Below are positions 21,767 through 34,342 of a DNA stretch of 64,000 nucleotides, piece by piece (within the stretch, counting starts at the first letter, position 1; each line of letters starts with the position of its first letter). A model generated the notes under the pieces. The model did no database searches and was not told the DNA's origin. It saw nothing but the letters and a program-made list of their open reading frames with translations. Where the stretch lies: assembly GCA_015039365.1 (NCBI GenBank), contig WION01000075.1:1-64000 (forward strand). The letters run 5' to 3'. Position numbers and translations under genes: made by a program. The DNA is from Amanita rubescens (lineage: Eukaryota > Basidiomycota > Agaricomycetes > Agaricales > Amanitaceae).

Positions 21767-23122
21767 ATGCCGTATACACCGACGGAGGCGTTGATAGGAG
21801 CATGTGTAGGATTATTGGCTGCATTAATAGGGTCATTAGCGCCAGCCACAGTACGAGCACTCTGGTTGGCGGCAGCCCTGGTAGACCAACGAAATGCGGG
21901 ACATGGTGTAGCCCGAGCGATAGGAGAAATAAGAGAAGCGTTTAGAGAACCTCCCAGACCCCCCAGACCACAGATGAAAATCGATCCGCTGGAAGTGTAC
22001 AAAGGCAAACCCGAAAAAATAGCACATTGGCTGAGATCGATGAGAGCGTACTTCGTGTTGACAGAAGTACTTAACGGTACCCAAATGATCGCAATTGCCC
22101 TCCAACGAATAAAAGGAGGAACGGCGAATAGGGCAGAGAATTGGGCGGGAGTTAAACTGCAAGAATTCATGGAATTTATAGACGAGATAACAAACACGCC
22201 GAGAGCGAAGGACTACACGTGGAGACAGCTAAGGACAGGAGTAGAACTGAGGGATGAAGTAGTGGGAGTGGTACCACCGGCAGGAGAAATGGTGGTAGCC
22301 CCAAGAGCGGCAGAATTAGGAATCCCCCCCTTCACCCACCAACTGCCATTTGATGACTGGAATGATTTCGAAACGAAAGCCTTAGCATTCTTCATGACCA
22401 CGGAAACGAGAGACGAAGCGATTAGACATCTGAGGGAGTTGAAACAAGGAAAGAGACCAGTGGAAGATTATATCATTGATTTCAAGAGTTGGGCACAATT
22501 AACGGACTTCAACGAAATCGCATTAATCGCCCAGTTCAAAGGAGGATTGAATCCACCATTAGGAATGAAGATAGTAGAGAACGGAGCACCCAGTGATGGA
22601 GCGACGGCGGGGGATTTACAATTATGGTACGACCGAGCAACGGCACTGGACAAGGCGTGGAGAGACGGACAGAAATTATACGGAACAATGACCTGACCTA
22701 TATTTAGACCTAGGTTCTTCCAAAGTCCCACGTCAATGCCACAGGAGACGAAACTGACTGCGACAGCCACAGGAGCAACGGTTTCAACCGCAACTCCTTC
22801 CGGATCGGGATCAGATCTGAACGCCATGCAGATAGACCGCAGAAGAGGACCGGTTAAATGCTACAACTGGAATCGGTTCGGACACATATCAAGGGATTGT
22901 AAGGAACCAAAGAGAGAGGGGAGAGAAGTGAGAGAGTGGACGATGAACGCACCCAAGTGTGAAAATTGCGGGAAATTGGGACACATGATGGAAGCATGTT
23001 GGGGACTGAAGAGAGAAGTGAAAGAGATTAGAGAAGTGACGTGGAAGGAAAGAATTGACGGAGCAATGGAAGAAGAGAAGGTAGAAATAGCGGCGTTGAT
23101 GGGTTTTCAGAATGGTCAGTGA
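21767..23122 (+). pseudogene. gag of element A, with nonsense mutation
   Basis: One reading frame runs from the ATG at 21767 to the stop at 23120-23122, broken by a TGA at 22694-22696. The N-terminal half is the capsid-like Retrotrans_gag region (DDWNDFETKALAFFM, ELKQGKRPVEDYIIDFK). The C-terminal half holds two zinc knuckles. The first has lost its second cysteine ([14 protein letters not shown]), while the second is intact ([14 protein letters not shown]). Confidence 0.85.
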
Positions 23123-24094
23123 ACGCGCCTCCAACAACGCTGACCGAAGAACGATGTAACAATACCTCTGATGTAAAGTACGAAGATTCAAAGTTAAATA
23201 TTGAATGCATTATGTACGAACTCAGAGGATTGGAACATAAGTGGAGAAACAAAAAAATAACGACAAAAAAAGACAAATTAGTGACATGGCGAGGACCATG
23301 GATGGTGAGAAGGATATGGGAACAACCGGAAGAAGTGGCGGTACAAAGCCTAAAACAATGGGTGCATAAGACAAGGGAGAACGAAGCGACGGCAGAGACA
23401 GTGAATGTGCTGAATGGAATGACGGAGGAGAACGCGTTGTGGCACCTGCAAAACCTTAAATGGAAAGGATGCTACATCCAAGGGAAGGGTAAAAACCAGA
23501 TGACAGTTAGCGGAACAATCACCACCTTAGATACTTTCCAAAGGCACAAGACGGAGATCCTCATAGACTCGGGATGTACGGGATCCTGCGTTAATGAGAA
23601 TTTCGTACGGAAACACAATATTAGCACACGACGCCTAGACCGACCCATCCCCGTGTACAACGCCGACGGTACGCCTAACTTAGGGGGAGCGTTAAAGGAG
23701 ATGGTACAACTGAGAATGCAAATCGGAGCTCACTACGAAGTCTTCGAATTCAGAGTGTCAACACTCGGAAAGGTCGACATATTCTTAGGACACGATTGGT
23801 TAAAACATCATAACCCAATTGTGGATTGGAAGAAAGGCTCACTCCTCATGAAACGCGGCTGCCCAGGTGACTGCCATATAGACGAAAAGGATGAGGAAGG
23901 AATAGATACAGAAGGCGATGATAAGACCGGTGGAACACATGAGTGGGAGGAAGGTGATAGACTGATAGCGGTGATGGAGGAAGAAACAGAAGGATGGGAA
24001 TTGAGAGCGTACGCAACCACAGCGACTGAAATAGCAGCGGCGAATCAAACAAAACGTGATACGAAAGATATCATACCCACTCACTATTTAAGTC

Positions 24095-25551
24095 TAGGGA
24101 ATAGCTCGGGTAACCCATGGGTAGTCACATGCTAACCCGTACCCATACCCGTCCTTACCCGTACCCGATGAAACGGGTACGGGTTTTCCCACAGGTTTGG
24201 ATTCTTAAGAGACGGGTATTCCGGGTACTCTGGGTCACGGGTTACCCAAGGGTAACCACCAATTCTTAGTTACTATGTACGAAAAATACTATATAGAATG
24301 ATAGTATAGTACTAGTGTCACAGGGACAGCAATCAACCTCCAAAAGCAGTCAATTCCTCTGAAAACATTGAACCATTGGTGAACGAAGTGGCCTATCATC
24401 AAACAGTCAATGCCACCAGAAAGAGCGTTGAAAACTCTAAGAATTCAGCCCTAAACGAAGTCAGTCTGCCGAAAACTGGTGGATATATGACAAAAACAAA
24501 CTTACCTGCCACCCAAACCTCAAAATGTCGAACTGCCAGTGAACGAAGAGGCCTATCATCAAACGGTCAACACCACCGGATAGAGCATCAAAAACTCTAG
24601 AAAACCAGCCCTAAACGAAGTCAGTCTGCTAAAAACCAGTGGAGATATGACAAAAACAAACATACCTCAAAACATTGAACCACCGGTGAACGAAGAGGCC
24701 TATCATCAAATGGTCAATGCCACCAGAAAGAGCATCAAAAACTCTAAAAATTCAGCCCTAAACGAAGTCAGTCTGGTGAAAACCGGTGGAGATATGATAA
24801 AAACAAACTTACCTGCCACCCAGGCCTCAAAATGTCGAATTGCCAGGGAACGAAGAGGTCTATCATCAAACGGTCAACACCACCGGACAGAGCATCAAAA
24901 ACTCTAGAAAATCAGCCCTAAACGAAGTCAGTCTGCTAGAAATCAGTGGAGATATGACAAAAACAAACTTACCTCAAAACATCGAACCACCAGTGAACGA
25001 AGAGGCCTATCATCAAACGGTCAATGCCACCAGAAAGAGCGTTGAAAACTCTAAGAATTCAGCCCTAAACGAAGTCAGTCTGGTGAAAACCGGTGGAGAT
25101 ATGATAAAAACAAACTTACCTGCCACCCAAACCTCAAAATGTCGAATTTCCAGGGAACGAAGAGGTCTATCATCAAACGGTCAATGCCACCAGAAAGAGC
25201 GTCAAAAACTCTAAAAGATCAGCCCCTAAATAAAGTCAATCTGCTGAAAACTGGTGGAGATATGACAAAAACAAACTTACCTGCCATGGCACCCAAACCT
25301 CATCCAAGCCATCCATAATCAATCCAAACCTATCCAGCCCTCAGACAACAAAGAGGAAGTTGTAGAAGAGCTCCTGGGAGAGCTCCTGGGATGTGGTAGA
25401 TGTGGTGTGTCAACTTTGGCATGTCTGCATACATGGGTACGGGTATGGGTACGGGTACACAACGGGTTCACAAGGATGTGACCCGTGACCCGACCCGGGA
25501 AACCCGTGGGGCCAAACCCGGGCGGGTTACCCATACCCGAGCTATTCCCTA
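24095..25551. mobile_element. Non-autonomous hAT-type element 1
   Basis: The ends are inverted repeats of 18 bases (TAGGGAATAGCTCGGGTA). The flanks carry an 8-bp target duplication TTTAAGTC (24087-24094 and 25552-25559), and removing the element restores the pol frame. No transposase is encoded. Both ends carry many ACCCGTACCC-type motifs on one strand or the other. The middle is filled by a tandem repeat (24370-25285). The element at 39591 has similar ends. Confidence 0.9.
24370..25285 (+). repeat. Dimeric tandem repeat inside hAT element 1
   Basis: Six copies, each with GAACGAAG.GGCCTATCATCAAACGGTCAA near the start, begin at about 24378, 24539, 24686, 24847, 24994 and 25153. The intervals alternate 161, 147, 161, 147 and 159, so the basic unit is a dimer of about 308 bases. 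Confidence 0.85.
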
Positions 25552-25763
25552 TTTAAGTCACCAAGAAGTGTTCGAAAAAGAAACGTTCGACGAGTTACCA
25601 AAAAGGGGAAGATGGGATCATGCGATTGAATTGATACTAACCAGGCACAAAGGCCGTAGATTGCAAGATTTACCCACTGAATAAAGAGGAACAAACCCAA
25701 TTGGACGCGTTCCTGAAAGAAAATCTAGAGACAGGACGGATAAGAACCAGCAAATCCCTGATG

Positions 25764-26543
25764 CATCAGGAAAACGGGTTCCGACTTAATTGACTTATAT
25801 TGGACTTAAACTACTTGCACAAGTAAATTAAGACAAGATTAAGTAACATTTTTTTGTCTTAGGTGACTTAAAAATTAAGACATTTAAGACACTTTAAGAC
25901 AGGTCTCGTGCTTTTTTTACTTAAATATGCACTTATTTGACTTAAAGTGCCTTATTTTTCTGTGCTACAAGCCTGATCACAATAAGAATTAAGCCATATA
26001 AGGCAGTATAAGTCAGATAAGTCACTCCAGTCAGACAAGTCACTCCAGTCAGTTAAGTGACTTAAGTAAATAGAAGCAAAATTTCAATAATGGTTAACTA
26101 CTTTTCTACTAGTGACTTCAATACTACAACTTATACTACTTATACTACTTATTTAATGCCCTATGAGATGTGCCTGGGGGGGCAAGTGGCGTAGAGGCCC
26201 TCCTTATATACCTGGGGCCCTGCGCACGGACCATTTTGACCGTGGGAAATATTACGTAAGCATCACGTGACATCAAAATGGTACTCCTGATGTCGAAAAA
26301 CTCGAATCTAAAATTAGAATTCCCAAATATGGCTTAGTTAATGAGATATTCGTGTTTTTTTAACTTTCCCACGCTGGACTTAGTGACTTAAAGTACTTAA
26401 GTGGCTTGGCTGCTCCTCCCTTGACTTAAATCTTCTTAGTTGGCTTAGATGTAAATCTAGTGACTTAAGGAAAAAAAGTGGTAAGTAAAATAAGACACAA
26501 AAGGTGTCTCAAGTAGAAAAAGTCGGAACCCATTTTCCTGATG
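25764..26543. mobile_element. TIR element (MITE-like) with ends CATCAGG...CCTGATG
   Basis: 780 bases bounded by 22-base inverted repeats (CATCAGGAAAACGGGTTCCG, with one mismatch). It is AT-rich and packed with ACTTAA, TTAAGTC and GACTTA motifs; no coding frame was seen. It splits the RT codons Leu-Met-Ala. Only TG is duplicated at the flanks, so the superfamily is unclear. Confidence 0.85.
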
Positions 26544-26814
26544 TGGCTTCACCTTTCTTTTTCATTAAAAAGAAAGATGGAAAACTAAGACCGGTACAAG
26601 ATTATCGGAAGTTAAATGAGATGACGATCAAAAACCGATACCCATTGCCACTAATATCGGAATTAATAGACCAACTCAGTCAGGCTCGAGTATTTTCGAA
26701 AATGGACATCAGGTGGGGATATAACAACGTATGGATAAAGGAAGGAGATGAGTGGAAGGCGGCGTTTAGGACCAATCGAGGGTTGTTCAAACCGCTAGTG
26801 ATGTTCTTTGGACT

Positions 26815-27603
26815 TAGTGTTCTAAAGTCCGGTTGTGCAACCGGAAAAAGACCGGGACCGGACCGGACCAAATTCGGTTGCAACCGAACTTCAGTTGCCG
26901 GTTTTGGCAATTCCGAGATGCAATCGGTTTCGGTCCGGGTTTTTTGGCCCTGAGAAGTGAAAGACCGGTTGGCAACCGGTTGCAACCGGTCTTTTACAGA
27001 AACCGTTGGGAGGTGCGGAGGGGTGGATTGGCCAGTGGGGACTCGGATGATGCTGCTAAAATTAGAAATTATTCTAATTTTAGCAGTGTCATCCAACTGC
27101 CCTTTCATGCATCCACCTATATAACCCTTCATACACAACTATTGTGAGGGTTGGAGGGTGGATTCGCCAATGGGGACTTGGATAACATTGCTAAAATTAG
27201 AAATTTCCTTGAACAAATTGCTGAGACATATCAATGACATCACTTTAGTCTAATTTTAGCAACGACATCCAACTGCCCATTTTCGCATCCACCCATTCAA
27301 CCACTTGTATTAATGTAGTAAATGTCAAATCTTGAAAAATTACATATCCAATGTCCATAACATAGCTTATCTGGTGGTCTAGGATGTTATCTATGTATAT
27401 TTCAAAATTTTCAGTATTACATAAGCGGTTTTGGGCAAAAACCGGTTGCAACCGGTTGCAAGACCAGCCTGCCTTACTGCAGGACCGGTTTTCACCGGTT
27501 TCGGTCCGGTTGCACCAAATTCCGAAATTTCAAAAACCGGTTGCAGTCCGGTTGCACCAAAAATAGCGCAAAAAACCGGACTGAACCGGACTTTCGAACA
27601 CTA
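26815..27603. mobile_element. Non-autonomous hAT-type element 2
   Basis: 789 bases with inverted ends (TAGTGTTCTAAAGTCCGG against TAGTGTTCGAAAGTCCGG) and an exact 8-bp target duplication TTTGGACT (26807-26814 and 27604-27611). It interrupts RT within the FFGLTNSPATF motif. Both subterminal regions contain repeated CCGGTTGCAACCGG palindromes. No transposase. Confidence 0.9.
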
Positions 27604-29568
27604 TTTGGACTTACGAACTCGCCAGCTACATTTCAAACAATGATGAACGACATATTCCGAGAAGAGATAGCGGAGGGATGGGTAGTGATATATATGGACG
27701 ATATATTAGTGTACTCCCGAGACGAAGAGACACACAAACTACATGTAAATAGGATCCTAAAAAAGTTGAAAGAACACAAACTATCGTTAAAAGTGGAAAA
27801 ATGTTGGTTCGACCAGAAAATGATCGAATTTCTGGGATTGATAATATCACACGATTCAATACGCATGGATAAAGCCAAAGTCCGAGCAATATTGGATTGG
27901 CCACGACCGACGAACAAACGAGAGCTCCAGCAATTTTTAGGATTCGTGAACTTTTACCGACGATTCGTAAAAGGGTTCGCAAAAATAGCCAAAGCGCTCA
28001 CGCGACTAACGGGAAAGGAAGGATGGATGTGGACAGTATTACAAGAGGAAGCGTTTATGGGACTGAAGATGAGGATTGGGGAAGAAGTGGTATTGGCGAT
28101 ACCGTCAGATAAAGGAAAATACAGAGTGGAAACCGACGCATCGGACTTTGCCATGGGAGCGGTACTGTCGCAACAACAGGAAGACGGCACGTGGAGACCA
28201 GTGGCCTTTATCTCGAAATCGCTCAATCCCGCTGAACGGAATTATGAAGTCTACGACAAAGAGTTGTTAGCAATCATGCATGCCTTATATGAGTGGTCTC
28301 ACTACCTGAAGGGGATGGAGGAACAGATCGAGATCCTAACGGACCATCAAAATTTGACTTATTTCTGAAAACCTCAGAATGTCAATCGAAGACAAGCGAG
28401 ATGGGTGTTGGACTTGCAGGAATACAATTTTGTCCTGAAACACAGACCCGGGAAAACCAACACAAAGGCCGACACCTTGTCTAGAAGAGCGGATCATGAT
28501 AAAGGAGAAACTGATAATGAAGGGACGACGTTATTAAAAGGAGAATGCTTTATAAGAGTATGGGAAGAGGGAGATGATTTACATAAAATGGAAAATGAGT
28601 TGAGGAAAATAAATCCCCGTCAATGGGAAGAGAAAATTAGAAAGGCGGTAGAGAATAAAGAAGACAGGTGGCAAGTACAAGACGGAGGATTAGTAACTTG
28701 GCACGAAAGAGTGTATATCCCTGTTGTACGAAAACTCCGAGAACAATTCATAGCGGAACATCACAGGTGGGGACATTCAGGAGTGGATAAGACGATAGAA
28801 TTGGTGCTGCGAAATTATTGGTGGCCCGGACTACAGAGAGATGTAGAAGACTATGTACGAAGTTGTAGGACGTGCCAAACCGCCAAACCGGACAGGCAAA
28901 AGAAAGCCGCACCTCTACATCCTAATGAAACACCGAGAGGACCGTGGAGCATAATATCGGTAGATATGATCGGACCGTTACCTGAATCCAAAGGGTTCAA
29001 CGCTGTGTTGGTAGTAGTAGATCGATTTACGAAAAAGGCATCTTCATACCTACGAATACGACGCTTTCGAGTCAAGGAACGGCTATACTATTCCGAGATC
29101 ATGTTTTCAGAGAACACGGAATACCGGAAAAGGTTATCAGCAATCGAGGACCTCAATTCGTGTCTAAATTTATGAAGGAATTGTATCAAGTACTTCGAAT
29201 TAAGGCCAACCCTTCGACCGCTTACCATCCGCAAACAGACGGACAGACGGAGAGGGTGAATCAGGAAGTAAAGGAGTTCCTGACAATGTTCGTAAATCAT
29301 CAACAAGACAATTGGAGTGATTGGTTAGCGGTGGCCCAATTTTGTCATAATGATCGGACACATTCCGCGACTGGATTCTCTCCATTCTTCTTAAACAACG
29401 GACGTAATCCAAGGAAAGGACTTGAATTGACAGTGGAAAGAAAGGTACAGGCAGTGGATGAATGGGTGGACAGATTAGTAGAAGCGTGTGATCAGGCGAG
29501 ACAGGGGTTGAATAGGGCGGCGGAAAATATGAGGAAACAATACGATAAAAAGAAACAGACAGCGCGAA

Positions 29569-29895
29569 TGTCACGAGCCTTAGACAGGCTACACAACACA
29601 AGACTCAATCACTCGTAGATACTACCGACAATGTCAGGTAGCGAGGGCGAATACAAGACTCGTCGAGAGTCAGGGCAAAGTTAGAAGGGAGGAGCTCCGA
29701 GCTGTCCAAGGAAAGACTAGCTTGTTGCTTAGGGTATGTACTACAATATACGCTACTTATATACTACTCAGGGCGTAGGGGTATGAGTCATTGGGTACAG
29801 GGTATGAGTCATACTATGTCATAGGGCGTAGGGTACATGAGTCAGTACATGCACGAAGCATGCGGCGTATCAAGGAGTAAAACAGGGGCTTGACA
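29569..29895 (-). repeat. 3' LTR of element B
   Basis: 327 bases; near-identical to the copy at 35835-36162. Confidence 0.95.
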
Positions 29896-30041
29896 TAGCC
29901 TCCGTTTCAAGGTTCGGATTCCAGACGAACTGGAAGGGGATCCAAAAATTCGATGGTATGACAATTGGCACTCACGTTCTTCCTGATGCTCCTTCGTCTT
30001 TACCCGTTACCAGACCTGCGTCCAATGCCGACGGGAGGTTA

Positions 30042-33000
30042 CTATCGAGTGCTAAGGTTAGGCCTTTCGACTTTCCACATAGGGGTCCGTCTCCAGGGTT
30101 CACCGAATACCCTATTGACATCTCGCGATTCCTCGTTCGAGGCGTCACCCATGATCTTGCCTAGGCGCGTCCTCTCCCGATTCCTCGTTGTTTCTTTCTT
30201 TTTCTCTCCCTGTTCGTATTGGATCTTGTTGCTACAGGCATCAGTCACTTTAAACTGGTGTGGGTCCTTGCGACGAATTCGCTTCTTCGCGTGCGCTCTT
30301 CCAGCGTTGCCAGTTACCTTCGAGTTTCCGTCGGTATTCTTCGTCGAAGGCCTTGTCATCCCACCCATAAAGGCGCGGATGTGGAATATAGAGGGGGAGG
30401 AGGTGCGGAGGTGTTGGTGTCGGCGGGCCAGAGGGGGTTGGAGACAGGGACGATGGGGGAGGAGAGGAAGGGGTTTGTTTTGTCGTAACGCTGAAGGGTT
30501 CTTTTTATAATATTCCTTTATTGCCTTCTTCGCGTTTTCCATGTGTTCCTCGGGTTCCCAGGTATTTTCTTCTTCGGGTAACCCTTTCCATTTCACTAGG
30601 AAACGTTTCCCTTGCCTCGTTTTTCTTACCCCTTTCACCGCTTCTACTTCGTATTCTTCACGTCCATTAATAATTTCCGGTGGCGGCCGTGGTTCGTTTT
30701 CTTGCTGCGCCGGGAATTGTGGTTCATAAACTGGTTTAAGTTTCGACTCGTGGAAGACGTCGTGTATCCCCCATGTCGGTGGTAATTCCAGTTTATACGC
30801 CGATTTCCCTATCTCGGAAATCACTTTAAAGGGTCCGTGGAACTTTGCGTCGAGTTTTTTCGATGTCCTTGTTGTTTTAATTTTGGACGCATCTAGATAT
30901 ACTCGATCTCCTGGTTGATATCGTCGGGATGGTTTGACGTGTTTATCGTGTTGTCTTTTCATCCTTTCCGCGGCTTGTTCCAAGTTCGCTTTCACCGTTT
31001 TCCATGTCTCTTTGAATCTTTTGATATATTCCGCAGCCGAGTGGTTTGTTGTTTCCGTTTTGCCTTCCGTTCCTTTGAATGGATTTCTTCCCGTTGTAAT
31101 CATGAAAGGGGAGAACCCTGTCGCCGAATGTCGTCGATCATTATGGCAGAATTGAGCTATAGGGAGCCAATCCGTCCAATCGTCTTGTTTTTCGTTTACA
31201 TACATTCGCAGGTATTCTTCTAGTTCTTGATTTACTCGTTCCGTTTGTCCGTCCGTTTGTGGATGGTACGCCGTTGAAGGATTTGCTTCTATCCCTAATG
31301 TCTGGTATAATCCTTTCATAAATCCGGATATGAATTGTGTTCCTCGATCCGATATGACCTTTTTTGGTAGTCCTTGTTCTTTGAATATATGTTCCCGATA
31401 AAGGTTTGCTACTCCTTGCGATGTTATCGTTGTATTGCATGGAATGAAGTAAGCCTTTTTTGAGAATCGATCGACAATTACCAAGATCATATCTTTTCCT
31501 TTTGACGGTACTAATGGTCCGATGAGGTCCACGCTGATTACTGCCCATGGTTCCGACGGGATTTCGTTTGGTTGTAATGGCGCCGCCCGGGGTTGTCTAT
31601 CGGGTTTATTGATCTGGCATTGATGACATGCTTTGATGTACGTTTCAATGTCTCGTTTCATGTTAGGCCACCAGAATCCTCTTGTCGTTAATTCCAGGGT
31701 TTTTGCGACTCCTGGGTGTCCTGCCGTTTTTACGTCATGGTTCGAACTGATTACCCTTTCTCGGATTTCTGGTTTTGCTGGTACGTATATTCGCCCTTTC
31801 CATTCCCAGCATTGATCGAGGGTATCGTATTTGAAATCCGGGTCCTTTTCTTTTATTCCCTTGGTTACTTGTTTATCGAAATATCGACGGTGTGTGTTAC
31901 GAATTTCTTGTCGAATACTTAGCCATTCGTAACTTTTGTCATCTATTCTGATTTCGATTTTTCCGAATATATCTTCTTTTAGGAGAATGATTCCTTCGTT
32001 ATCGTTTTCTCCTTTCGGATGTCCGGCTCTTCTAGATAATATATCGGCTTTAGTATTCGTTTTTCCGGATCGATGTTTTATGACGAAGTTGTACTCTTGT
32101 AGATCCATGATCCATCGGGCTTGTCTTCTGTTCAGGTTTTGTGGTTTTCGGAAATAGGTAAGATTTTGATGGTCTGTTAATACTTCCGTTACCGTTTCTG
32201 TTCCTTTTAGGTAGTGAGCCCAATCGTAGAATCCTTGCATTACCGCTAGCATTTCTTTATCATACACTTCGTAATTTCTTTCTGCGTCGTTTAATGCTTT
32301 TGATATGAATGCTACGGGTTTCCAAATTCCGTCGTCGTCGAGCTGAGAGAGTATCGCTGCGATTGCAAAGTCCGATGCGTCTGTTTCCATTCGGAAGGGT
32401 CTTCCTGGTTTAGGGATGATAAGGACCCTTTCGGAGGCGATTTCTCTTTTTAGTCCTTCGAACGCTTCTTGTTGTAATTCCGTCCATAACCATTCGATTT
32501 TTCCCGTAAGTTTCGTTAATGCTTTTGCTATTTTCGCAAAACCTTTAATGAACCTTCGATAGAAATTGACAAATCCGAGGAATTGTTGAAGTTCCCTTTT
32601 CGTCGTTGGCGTTGGCCATTCGGCTATCGCCTTTACTTTATTAGGGTCCATTCGTATTCCTTTATTTGAAATGATTAATCCTAGGAATTCGATTTCTTCT
32701 TGTTCGAAGTAACATTTCTCCGCTTTTAAGGAAAGTTGGTGCTGCCGTAACTTTTTCGAGGATTCTCTTGACTTGTCCTTGATGTTCTTTCTTGTCTTTT
32801 GAGAATACTAGGATGTCATCCATATAGATTACGACCCATCCTTCGGCAATTTCTTCTCTAAAGATATCATTCATCATTGTTTGGAATGTTGCCGGTGAAT
32901 TGGTTAATCCGAAGAACATTACCAGTGGTTCGAATAATCCACGATTCGTTCGAAACGCGGCTTTCCATTCAGTCTCCTTCTTTGATCCTGATGTTATTGT

Positions 33001-34342
33001 ATCCCCATCTTACGTCCATCTTTCGAGAAGTATTTTGCTTCGGATAATTTGTCGATTAATTCCGAGATTAACGGTAATGGATATCTGTTTTTGATAGTCA
33101 TTTCATTTAATTTCCGATAATCTTGGACTGGTCCGTAGTTTTCCAGTCTTTCTTTTTTACGAAGAAGAATGGCGATGCCATGGGGGATTTACTGGGTTTG
33201 ATTCTTCCCGTTTCTAGTTGTTCTTTCAGGAATTCATCCAATTGTTTTTGTTCTTCCGGGTTTAATGGGTATATTTTGCAGTCCACCATTTTTGCTCCTG
33301 GTGTTAATTCAATTGCGTGGTCCCATGCCCTTCTCGGTGGTAATTGGTCGAATGTCTGTTTTTCGAATACTTCTTTGTAGTCGCGATAGACTTCCGGCAC
33401 TATTTCCTTCCAGGTTCTCTCGACTTGGTTGGCTCCTGCTATATCAGTTGCAAAGTTTGATTTTGCACGTACTTTTATCCAGGGGAGATCTACGTGTCGT
33501 ATGAATTCGGGTCGATCAATATCGATGGCCAGTATTTTATCTTCTTCTGGATTATATTGGTCGATTTCATCTTCTGGTTCTCTGACCCATGATTCGTCGT
33601 AACATTCTCCTGGACATTTTGAGAATTTTATTTGGGCCTTCCGCCATTCGATTTCTGGGTTATGATGTTCTAACCAATCATGTCCGAGGAATACGTCTTT
33701 CTTTCCAATGTTTACCACCGCTAGTTCTAGTGTTTCTTCATGGTCGTAAATTCTCATTTTTATTGTGACCATGTCCGTTATCTTTCCTCCGACGTTTAAC
33801 GTTCCGTCGGCGTTTGTAGCGGTTATTGCTCGTGGTAATTTGGTTGTGTTGATTTTATGTTCCTCGACGAATTGTTTGGATATCGCAGACATCATGCATC
33901 CGCTGTCGATTAATGCTATGGTGTCGAAGCTTTCTTCTGTATCCAGGGTGGTGAGGATGATTCGTATGTCCATTTCCCTGTGTCCTGATGCTCCGATCCA
34001 TTGCGGTTCTCTGAGTTTTCGCAAGTACCATATTGCTTCTTCTTCTTCGAGATCATTGATTTTATTGATTAATTCTTCATCAATTTGTTCTCTAAAGGTT
34101 TGGTGGGCGAATGTTCGTAATTGCGTAATTCCTTGTTCCGGGTATTTCCATAATTGTCTTATCATCCATGCGGATGATGAATTTCTGAGTTTGTTTGTTT
34201 TGTCCCTTATTGATGTGTTCCGAATCTTTCCTTCCTTTTGTTTCACCTCGTATATTATTGATTCAAGGGATACATATTCGGAAGGTACTAAAGATTCGTA
34301 AACACATTGTTCTGGGATCAATGAAGAGGGACTGTCCTTCAT
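30042..34342 (-). pseudogene. pol of element B, broken by clustered single-base insertions
   Basis: The first frame 34342-33107 holds a protease-like region (ALIDSGCMMSAISKQF) and the start of RT. The frame 32919-32662 holds the RT active site VIYMDDIL. The long frame 32651-30042 holds late RT, RNase H, the integrase zinc-binding region (HPGVAKTLELT, CHQCQ), the integrase core (SVDLIGPL, SDRGTQFISGF, HPQTDGQTERVNQE) and a chromodomain (FLVKWKGLPEEENTWEPEE) with a basic tail of about 150 residues. Compared with element A, the RT region carries five extra single bases near 33145, 33132, 33020, 32971 and 32752-32756; nothing else is broken. Confidence 0.9.
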
